A stretch of 64,000 bases of DNA. It comes from Chelatococcus sambhunathii. Its GTDB lineage: Bacteria; Pseudomonadota; Alphaproteobacteria; Rhizobiales; Beijerinckiaceae. The notes beneath the pieces are model-generated. The model made no database searches, had not been told where the DNA came from, and was given only the letters and a program-made list of their open reading frames with translations. This document shows, piece after piece, positions 28,490 through 35,180 of this stretch (position 1 is the first letter of the stretch; the number at the start of each line of letters is the position of its first letter). The position numbers were made by a program, and so were the translations under genes. Location: contig NZ_LIOL01000015.1 of NCBI RefSeq assembly GCF_001418005.1, forward strand, positions 7,501 to 71,500. The letters are read 5' to 3'.

Positions 28490-29740
28490 ATGACACAGAA
28501 GGCGGAGACGATCGCCGCGACACCCGAGAACGGCCCGCACAACTGGCTCAACCGGACCGTGGCCGGTGCGGGCCTCACCAGCGCGCTCGGCGACTTCTGC
28601 TACGAGACGACGACGGTCATCCTGCCGGGCTTTCTTGCCGTTCTCGGCGTACCGGCGGCGGCACTTGGCCTCATCGAAGGCATTGCCGATGCCGTAGCGA
28701 GCTTCACCAAAATGGTCGCGGGTTACATTGCCGACAAGTTCGGCCGTCGCAAGCTGCTTGTGCTCGTCGGCTATGGCCTGACGCCGCTCGGCCAGGCGCT
28801 GATCGCGCTTGCTGTGGGCTGGCCGCTGATTCTGCTCGGGCGCATCGTGTCCTGGTTCGGCAAGGGCCTGCGCGGCCCCTTGCGCGACGCCATCGTCGCC
28901 CAGTCGATCACGCCGGATACGCGCGGACGGGCCTTCGGCTTCCATCGTGCGATGGATACGATCGGCGCGGTCGCCGGGCCGCTGCTCGGGGTCGCCTTGC
29001 TCGGCTGGGCGCAGCATCTTCCGTGGGAGACGGCCTCCGGCCCCTTCCGCCTGGTGTTCTGGCTGACGCTCATCCCCGGCGCCCTCGCGGTGCTGGCGTT
29101 TCTGATTTTCGTGCGTGACCCCGAGCAGTCGCCGAACCCGGCGCTGAAGTTCTTCTCGACGTTGCGAGGTCTGCCGGCCCGCTTCAAGCGGTACCTCGTC
29201 GCCGTTGGCATTTTCGGGATGGGTGATTTCTCACACAGTCTGCTCATTCTGGCAGCGACCCAGTTGCTGACCCCTGCGATGGGCGTTATCGACGCTGCCC
29301 AGGCCGCAGGCCTGCTCTATGTCTGGCGCAATGTGGTCCAGGTCGCCACGTCCTACCCGATCGGGATGTTGGCGGATCGCTTTGGCCAGCGCGGCGTGCT
29401 GATCGCGGGCTATGGCCTTGGTGTCCTGACCGCGGCGCTCACCGCGTTGGTCTTCGCGACGGGCGCGGGGACCGTCGTTCTGCTTGCCGGGATTTTTTTC
29501 GTCGCGGGCCTCTATGTCGCCGTCCAGGAGGCGCTCGAACCGACCGTGACGGCCGAGATGGTCAGCCAGGATACGCTCGCGACGAGCTACGGGGCGCTCG
29601 GCACGGTCAACGGTGCCGCGAAATTCGTCTCCAGCGCAGCCGTCGGCGTGTTGTGGACCGCCGTATCCCCCAGCGTCAGCTTCGCTGTTGCGGCTATCCT
29701 GATGGCCGCGGGCGCCCTCGCCCTGGTGCGTGTTCGATAG
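28490..29740 (+). CDS. MFS transporter (chromate-cluster type)
   Basis: A 416-residue major facilitator with 11-12 helices. The loop 2-3 motif is VAGYIADKFGRRKLLVLVGYG, with ASFTKM before it, and the second half repeats it as IGMLADRFGQRGVLIAGYG. The charge-rich RGPLRDAIVAQSITPDTRGRAFGFHRAMDTIGAVAGP is shared with a group of MFS proteins found beside chromate-resistance genes. Substrate unknown; export of an oxyanion or its reduced product is inferred from context. An in-frame ATG at 28475 overlaps the upstream stop (atga); 28490 has gagggg at a better distance. Confidence 0.85.
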   Translation: MTQKAETIAATPENGPHNWLNRTVAGAGLTSALGDFCYETTTVILPGFLAVLGVPAAALGLIEGIADAVASFTKMVAGYIADKFGRRKLLVLVGYGLTPLGQALIALAVGWPLILLGRIVSWFGKGLRGPLRDAIVAQSITPDTRGRAFGFHRAMDTIGAVAGPLLGVALLGWAQHLPWETASGPFRLVFWLTLIPGALAVLAFLIFVRDPEQSPNPALKFFSTLRGLPARFKRYLVAVGIFGMGDFSHSLLILAATQLLTPAMGVIDAAQAAGLLYVWRNVVQVATSYPIGMLADRFGQRGVLIAGYGLGVLTAALTALVFATGAGTVVLLAGIFFVAGLYVAVQEALEPTVTAEMVSQDTLATSYGALGTVNGAAKFVSSAAVGVLWTAVSPSVSFAVAAILMAAGALALVRVR

Positions 29741-29851
29741 GGGGCGCGCCGCTCGCGCTCGGTGCGTGCCGAGACAATCAACGGCGCGCGAACGTCGCCG
29801 CGACGTTGCATGTACTGATCGATCACGTGCAGCGCTTGCGGTAACAGGTCA

Positions 29852-30328
29852 TCAGCGCAGGGGCAGCACGTGGGTGTGCTTGACCTGTTCCAGCGCGAAG
29901 CTCGACTCGATGGAGGCAACCCCGTCGAGGCGCGTCAGCTTCTCCTTGAGGAAGCGCTCGTAGGCCGGCAGATCGGCGCAGACCACGCGCATCAGGTAAT
30001 CGCGCTGGCCGGTCATGAGGTAGCATTCCATCACCTCGGGCCAGCGGGACACGGTGGCGGCGAAACGGTCGAGCTCCTCCTCGCGCTGGCGCTCGAGCTT
30101 GATGGAGATGAAGACGCTCACCGGCAGGTCGACCGCCGCCTGGTCGACCACCGCCACATAGCCCCGGATGACGCCGGCCTCCTCGAGCAGGCGCACGCGG
30201 CGCAGGCAGGGCGAGGTGGTGAGGCCGACCCGCTCCGCCAGCGCCTGGATGGTTGTGCGCCCGTCCGCCTGCAGGGCGGCGAGGATGCGCCGGTCGATGT
30301 CATCGAGGACGACGTGGCGTTTTTTCAT
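29852..30328 (-). CDS. Lrp/AsnC family transcriptional regulator
   Basis: A 158-residue regulator with the N-terminal helix-turn-helix (LDDIDRRILAALQADGRTTIQALAERVGLTTSPCLRRVRLLEEAGVI fragment region) and a C-terminal RAM/AsnC ligand domain (VMECYLMTGQRDYLMRVVCADLPAYERFLKEKL). It is divergent from the E1 dehydrogenase gene with 137 bp between the starts. The same pairing (Lrp-type regulator with a homodimeric 2-oxoacid dehydrogenase E1) is known for mdeR-mdeB in Pseudomonas putida, where the regulator controls methionine catabolism. The gene here is therefore likely the local activator of the E1 gene. Confidence 0.88.
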   Translation of the reverse strand: MKKRHVVLDDIDRRILAALQADGRTTIQALAERVGLTTSPCLRRVRLLEEAGVIRGYVAVVDQAAVDLPVSVFISIKLERQREEELDRFAATVSRWPEVMECYLMTGQRDYLMRVVCADLPAYERFLKEKLTRLDGVASIESSFALEQVKHTHVLPLR

Positions 30329-30355
30329 CGCAGGAACTGGGGCTTCTCTCTATAA

Positions 30356-30401
30356 TTGCCATGATTTGAACGTGCGCTGGCAAATTTGGCAAGTTATGCC
30401 A
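30356..30401 (+). promoter_or_regulatory. Candidate Lrp-type operator cluster
   Basis: The divergent region contains ttgcca (30356-30361), tggcaa (30378-30383), tggcaa (30387-30392) and tgcca (30397-30401): repeated and inverted copies of one hexamer over 46 bp. Multiple phased half-sites fit octameric Lrp/AsnC proteins. It lies between the regulator and the E1 gene. Confidence 0.5.
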
Positions 30402-30465
30402 CGTTGCGCGCCCTAGCCTAACCCTGTCGCGGCCGCGGCCGCCCAGAACGACAGAGGGACTGCCC

Positions 30466-32874
30466 ATGACGGACGAGCGCCTCGCCCATCTCTCCGAGCT
30501 GGAGAGGAAGGTGCTGTGGCTGGCCACCTGGACCATCCACAATGCCAACCACCTGCGGAACAACGAGGACGGGCTCAAGATCGGCGGGCATCAGGCCTCC
30601 TCGGCCTCGCTCGCCACCATCATGACGGCGCTCTACTTCTCTGCGCTGCGGCCGCAGGACCGGGTCGCGGTGAAGCCGCACGCAAGCCCCATCTTCCATG
30701 CGATCCAGTATCTCCTCGGCCATCAGAGCAAGGAGAAGCTCGCGGATTTTCGCGCCTACAGGGGTGCCCAGTCCTATCCTTCGCGCACGAAGGACGTCGA
30801 CGATGTCGATTTCTCCACGGGCTCGGTCGGGCTCGGCGTGGCGCAGACGTTGTTCGCCTCGCTGGTGCAGGATTACGTCAAGGCGCACGGCTGGGCGAAG
30901 GACTGGCCGGAGGGGCGCATGGTCGCCCTCATCGGCGATGCCGAGATGGACGAGGGCAACATTTTCGAGGCCTTGCTCGAGGGCTGGAAGCAGGGCCTCC
31001 GTAACTGCTGGTGGATCATCGACTACAACCGCCAGAGCCTCGATGCCGTCATCCGCGAGGGGCTGTTCTCCCGTTTCGAGGCCCTGTTCTCGGCCTTCGG
31101 CTGGGAGGTGGTGACGCTGAAATACGGCTCGCTGCTGGAGGAGGCCTTTCGCGAGCAGGGCGGCGAGGCGCTGCGGCGCTGGATCGACACCTGCCCCAAC
31201 CAGCTCTATTCGGCGCTGACCTTCCAGGGCGGCGCGGCCTGGCGCAAGCGCCTCCTCGACGACATCGGCGACCAGGGGCCGGTCACCGCCCTCATTGAGC
31301 GGCGCAGCGACGAAGCGCTGGCACGGCTGATGACGAACCTCGCCGGCCATGACCTGCCCTCGCTCATCACCGCCTTCGAGGCGGCAAAGGCGCACGACAA
31401 GCCGGTCGTCTTCATCGCCTATACGATCAAGGGCTTCGGCCTGCCGCTCGCCGGCCACAAGGACAACCATTCAGGACTGATGACGCCGGCCCAGATGGAA
31501 GACTTCCGCAAGGCGATGAACATCCGCCCGGGGCACGAGTGGGACAAGTTCGAGGGCCTCGGCGTCGATGCGCGCAAGCTGCAGGCGTTCCTCGACGCCG
31601 TGCCGTTCAATGCCCGCGGGGCGCGGCGGCTCACCGCTCCGCGCGTGCCCGTGCCAGCCGAGCTGCCGGCGCCGAAGCAGGCGGAGATGTCGACGCAGCA
31701 GGGCTTCGGCCTCGTGCTCAACGAGCTCGCCCGCTCGGACACGGCGCTCGCCGAGCGCATCGTCACCACGTCCCCGGACGTGACGGTGTCGACCAATCTC
31801 GGGCCATGGGTCAACCGGCGCGGGCTCTTCGCGCGCGAGGCGATGGCCGACACCTTCCGGCAGGAGCGCATTCCCTCGACCTTCAACTGGGAGTTCTCGC
31901 CCAAGGGCCAGCACATGGAGCTTGGCATCGCCGAGATGAACCTGTTCATCATGCTCTCGGCGTTGGGTCTCTCGCACAGCCTCTTCGGCGAGCGGCTGCT
32001 GCCCATCGGCACGCTCTACGACCCCTTCATCGCCCGCGGGCTCGATGCGCTGAACTATGCCTGCTACCAGGATGCACGCTTCCTCCTCACGGCGACGCCT
32101 TCGGGAATCACGCTGGCGCCGGAGGGCGGTGCGCACCAGTCGATCGCGACACCGCTCATCGGCATGGCGCAGGACGGGCTCGCGGCCTTCGAGCCCGCCT
32201 TCGTCGACGAGCTCTCCGTCATCATGCGCTTTGCCTTCGACTACATGCAGCGCAGCGGCGAAGCCGCGGACGAGGACGGCTCTGCCGCCCGCTCATGGCT
32301 GCGCGACGAGACCGGCGGCTCGGTGTATCTGCGCCTGTCGACGCGGCCTCTCGCCCAGCCGCAGCGCACGATGAGCGCGGACCTCGCCCGCGACATCATC
32401 GACGGCGCCTACTGGCTGCGCGAGCCAGGGCCGAATTCGGAGATCGTCGTCGCCTATGCCGGCGCCATCGCGCCCGAAGCCATTGCCGCGGTGGGCCTGA
32501 TGGCGGAGGACCGGCGCGACGTTGGCCTGCTCGCCGTCACCTCGGCCGACCGGCTCAATGCCGGCTGGACGGCGGCGAGCCGGGCCCGGGAGCGCGGCCT
32601 CGTGCACGCGCGGAGCCACGTCGAGCGGCTGTTCGCAAAACTGCCGCCCCACTGCGGCATCGTCACCGTGCTCGACGGCCATCCAGCGACGCTCGCTTGG
32701 CTCGGCGCCGTCGGCGGCCATCGCACCCGCTCGCTCGGGGTGGAGCACTTCGGCCAGACGGGCAGCCTCGCCGATCTCTACCGGCACTACGGCATCGACA
32801 CGCAGTCCATCGTCGCCGCGGCCGAGACACTGGCACCCGGCCGGCCGATCCGGCACCTTAGGGCACTTGGCTGA
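30466..32874 (+). CDS. Homodimeric-type 2-oxoacid dehydrogenase E1 (AceE/MdeB-like transketolase)
   Basis: An 802-residue thiamine-diphosphate enzyme of the AceE class, a little shorter than E. coli AceE (887). The ThDP motif runs from LIGDAEMDEGNIFEALLEG to DYNRQSLD; the pyrimidine domain has ELGIAEMNLFIMLSALG and ATPSGITLAPEGGAHQSI. The class decarboxylates pyruvate or 2-oxobutyrate; MdeB of Pseudomonas acts on 2-oxobutyrate from methionine. No E2, E3 or methionine gamma-lyase gene is in the window, so it must borrow partners or act alone. A gaggg site precedes the ATG. Regulation by the divergent Lrp protein is likely. Confidence 0.88.
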   Translation: MTDERLAHLSELERKVLWLATWTIHNANHLRNNEDGLKIGGHQASSASLATIMTALYFSALRPQDRVAVKPHASPIFHAIQYLLGHQSKEKLADFRAYRGAQSYPSRTKDVDDVDFSTGSVGLGVAQTLFASLVQDYVKAHGWAKDWPEGRMVALIGDAEMDEGNIFEALLEGWKQGLRNCWWIIDYNRQSLDAVIREGLFSRFEALFSAFGWEVVTLKYGSLLEEAFREQGGEALRRWIDTCPNQLYSALTFQGGAAWRKRLLDDIGDQGPVTALIERRSDEALARLMTNLAGHDLPSLITAFEAAKAHDKPVVFIAYTIKGFGLPLAGHKDNHSGLMTPAQMEDFRKAMNIRPGHEWDKFEGLGVDARKLQAFLDAVPFNARGARRLTAPRVPVPAELPAPKQAEMSTQQGFGLVLNELARSDTALAERIVTTSPDVTVSTNLGPWVNRRGLFAREAMADTFRQERIPSTFNWEFSPKGQHMELGIAEMNLFIMLSALGLSHSLFGERLLPIGTLYDPFIARGLDALNYACYQDARFLLTATPSGITLAPEGGAHQSIATPLIGMAQDGLAAFEPAFVDELSVIMRFAFDYMQRSGEAADEDGSAARSWLRDETGGSVYLRLSTRPLAQPQRTMSADLARDIIDGAYWLREPGPNSEIVVAYAGAIAPEAIAAVGLMAEDRRDVGLLAVTSADRLNAGWTAASRARERGLVHARSHVERLFAKLPPHCGIVTVLDGHPATLAWLGAVGGHRTRSLGVEHFGQTGSLADLYRHYGIDTQSIVAAAETLAPGRPIRHLRALG

Positions 32875-32881
32875 AAGGAAG

Positions 32882-32912
32882 GAACCCGCAGGTCGATGCG
32901 ACCTCCGGGTTC
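32882..32912 (+). terminator. Stem-loop between convergent genes (possible bidirectional terminator)
   Basis: A 7-bp outer stem (32882-32888 with 32906-32912) encloses a 5-bp inner stem (32891-32895 with 32899-32903). It begins 8 bp after the E1 stop. There is no T tract on the plus strand and only a mixed C/T tract on the minus strand. Confidence 0.4.
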
Positions 32913-32954
32913 TCGAACGACACAGATGGTATACCGGCCTTTCGGCCACGCGCA

Positions 32955-33152
32955 TCAGTAGCCGCGGCCGCCACCCAGCACGTCGCCGCCGAAGCGATCA
33001 TCACGCGGCAGCGGCGTTTGCATCAGCTGATCCTCGACATATTTCGGCGTGCCGGACGGGATGTCTCCATCCACGCCCGAGCGTGACGTATTGCAAGCGG
33101 CGAGCGTGAGGGCAAAGCCCGCAGCAGCGAGCGCCACAACGAAGCGCGGCAT
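32955..33152 (-). CDS. Small lipoprotein
   Basis: A 65-residue protein whose ATG at 33152 has a perfect aaggagg 5 bp upstream. The signal peptide ends in the lipobox LTLAAC, and the 45-residue mature part (NTSRSGVDGDIPSGTPKYVEDQLMQ and a glycine-rich tail DVLGGGRGY) has no recognised domain. It should be anchored in the outer or inner membrane. It stands alone between the convergent E1 gene and the BKACE gene, and resembles the many short alphaproteobacterial lipoproteins of unknown role. Confidence 0.75.
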   Translation of the reverse strand: MPRFVVALAAAGFALTLAACNTSRSGVDGDIPSGTPKYVEDQLMQTPLPRDDRFGGDVLGGGRGY

Positions 33153-33266
33153 GGAACCTCCTTGAGTCTCAGGTGGCGCCATTCGACATGAGCGACCTGC
33201 CGGGCGCAAGCAAGAAGAGGCAGGCCGCACAACTTCGCCACAGCCATAAGGCTTTGCTGCAACACT

Positions 33267-34190
33267 TCAGAAGCCGACCTGATCGCCGCCCTTGAGATCG
33301 AGGATCTGACGCGCCTCGTCCGGTGTCGCGATCTCAAGGCCGAGGCCCTCGACGATCTGGCGGGCAAGGCGCACCTGTTCGGCGTTCGATCGAGCGAGCC
33401 TGCCGGGCCCGGCCCAGAGGGAATCCTCGAGCCCCACGCGCACGTTGCCACCCATGGCAGCGGCCATGGCGGCGATCGGCAGCTGGTTGCGACCAGCGCC
33501 GAGCACTGACCACTGGTATTTGTCGCCGAACAGCCTGTCGGCCGTACGCTTCATGTGCTGCACGTCCTCCGGAAGGGCGCCGATGCCACCGAGAAGACCA
33601 AAGACGGTCTGCACGAAGAGCGGCGGCTTGACGAGGCCGGCGTCGAGGAAATGCGCCAGATTATAGAGATGGGCCGTGTCGTAGCACTCGAACTCGAAGC
33701 GCGTGCCGGCGTCCGACAGCGTGCGCAGGACATATTCGATGTCCTGGAATGTGTTGCGGAAGACGATGTCCTTGTTGCCGAGGTGCTTCTCCTCCCACTC
33801 GTGCCTGAAGTCCTTGAAGCGGTTCAGCATGCCGAAGAGGCCGAAGTTCATGGAGCCCATGTTGAGCGAGGCGACCTCGGGCTTCCACGTCGCGGCCGGC
33901 TTCACGCGCTCCTCGACGGTCATGTAGGGCGCGCCGCCGGTCGTGAGGTTCACGACGCAGTCGGAGCGCTGCTTGATGATCTTGAGAAAGGGCTCGAAGG
34001 CCTCGGCCGACTGGTCGGGCTGGCCTGTTTCAGGGTTGCGGGCGTGCAGGTGAACGATAGCAGCCCCCGCCTCGGCGGCGCTGATGGCGGCGTCCGCGAT
34101 CTCCTCCGGCGTCACCGGCAGGGCGGGCGACATGGAGGGCGTGTGGATGGCGCCGGTGACGGCGCAGGTGATGATGACTTTGCGGGCCAT
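33267..34190 (-). CDS. Beta-keto acid cleavage enzyme (BKACE, DUF849)
   Basis: A 307-residue TIM-barrel zinc enzyme of the BKACE family. These enzymes condense a beta-keto acid with acetyl-CoA and release acetoacetate or a CoA ester plus a second product. Start VIITCAVTGAIHTPSMSPALPVTPEEIA, the zinc-ligand segment AAIVHLHARNPETGQP, and VRVGLEDSLWAGPGRLARSNAEQV are family marks. The start at 34190 has cggag 8-12 bp upstream. It follows the dehydrogenase gene on the same strand by 32 bp, so the dehydrogenase probably makes its beta-keto substrate; the substrate itself (for example a dehydrocarnitine-like compound) is unknown. Confidence 0.92.
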   Translation of the reverse strand: MARKVIITCAVTGAIHTPSMSPALPVTPEEIADAAISAAEAGAAIVHLHARNPETGQPDQSAEAFEPFLKIIKQRSDCVVNLTTGGAPYMTVEERVKPAATWKPEVASLNMGSMNFGLFGMLNRFKDFRHEWEEKHLGNKDIVFRNTFQDIEYVLRTLSDAGTRFEFECYDTAHLYNLAHFLDAGLVKPPLFVQTVFGLLGGIGALPEDVQHMKRTADRLFGDKYQWSVLGAGRNQLPIAAMAAAMGGNVRVGLEDSLWAGPGRLARSNAEQVRLARQIVEGLGLEIATPDEARQILDLKGGDQVGF

Positions 34191-34222
34191 AGTGGACACT
34201 CCGACTGGTCGGGAGGAAGGGA

Positions 34223-35158
34223 TCAGGGATCGCCGGGCTGGCTCTTCTTGTGGGCGGCAAGCGCGGCGAGGCGCCGGTTGCGCCATTCGCTGCGCGCGGC
34301 AATGCAGGACGGATCACCCGAGCCTTGCCAGGCGGCGAGGATCTTCTCGACGTTTTCCGGGTTGTAGACCTCCGGGCGGGCGGGGTCGGCTGCAAGACGC
34401 TTGTAGAAACCGGTGTAACGCGCGCAGTAATCGGCCATGCCACCGGGAGCATTCAATTCGATGGTCTCGAACGGGCCGATGAAGGACCAGCGCAGGCCGA
34501 GCCCGTCCTTGACCGTATGGTCGAGGTCCTGCGGCGAGACATAGCCCTCCTCGACGAGGCGAAACGCCTCCGCCAGCAACGCCCCCTGCAGGCGGTTGAG
34601 GATGAAGCCGTCGATCTCCTTGCGGACGGTGATCGGCACCTGGCCGACGGCCTCGTAGATGGCGCTGGCACGTGCCATCGTCTCGGGCGCCGTCCAGGGC
34701 GCGCCGCACAATTCCACCACCGGCACGAGATGCGGCGGATTGACGGGATGGGCGACGAGACAGCGCGCCCGACCTGGCAGATCCTCGGTAAAGAGCGAGG
34801 CGACGATGGCCGAGGTCGAGGAGGCGAGCATGGCATCCGGCCGTGCCAAGCGGTCGAGATCGGCATAGATGGCGCGCTTGGCTTCCACCTTCTCCGGCCC
34901 GTTCTCCTGCACGATGTCCGCTTCGCTCACCGCCTCGGCAAGAGAAGCGGCGACGCGTGCCCGGGCGGCGACGGCTGCTGCGTCATCGACGAGCCCGTGG
35001 CGGGCAAGCTCCTCACATTCACAGGCGATGAGCGCCGGCGCCTCGGCGAGGGTCGGCCGGTGCGGATCCCACAGGCGCACGTCCCAGCCGGCCCGGGCGA
35101 AAACGATGGCCCAGGCCCGGCCGATGAGACCTGCTCCGACGATGGCGGCGGTCGGCAT
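34223..35158 (-). CDS. 3-hydroxyacyl-CoA dehydrogenase-like (L-carnitine/L-gulonate 3-dehydrogenase type)
   Basis: A 311-residue NAD-dependent dehydrogenase of the lambda-crystallin/carnitine-3-dehydrogenase group. The NAD motif is AAIVGAGLIGRAWAIVFARAGWDV, STSAIVASLF and HPVNPPHLVPVVELCG follow, with the catalytic histidine in the last, and the C-terminal domain contains LNRLQGALLAEAFRLVEEGYVSPQDLD and GLRWSFIGPFE. It would oxidise a 3-hydroxy acid to the 3-keto acid that BKACE splits. It is 22 bp from the stop of the ABC fusion gene and probably in one transcript with the transporter. Confidence 0.9.
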   Translation of the reverse strand: MPTAAIVGAGLIGRAWAIVFARAGWDVRLWDPHRPTLAEAPALIACECEELARHGLVDDAAAVAARARVAASLAEAVSEADIVQENGPEKVEAKRAIYADLDRLARPDAMLASSTSAIVASLFTEDLPGRARCLVAHPVNPPHLVPVVELCGAPWTAPETMARASAIYEAVGQVPITVRKEIDGFILNRLQGALLAEAFRLVEEGYVSPQDLDHTVKDGLGLRWSFIGPFETIELNAPGGMADYCARYTGFYKRLAADPARPEVYNPENVEKILAAWQGSGDPSCIAARSEWRNRRLAALAAHKKSQPGDP

Positions 35159-35180
35159 GTCTTCCCAGTCTCCTCAATCG

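Noticed and set aside
30351-30356. tataat as the -10 box of the E1 gene
   Set aside because: No -35 element lies at a proper distance on the plus strand, and the site is over 100 bp from the start codon; it is not assigned.
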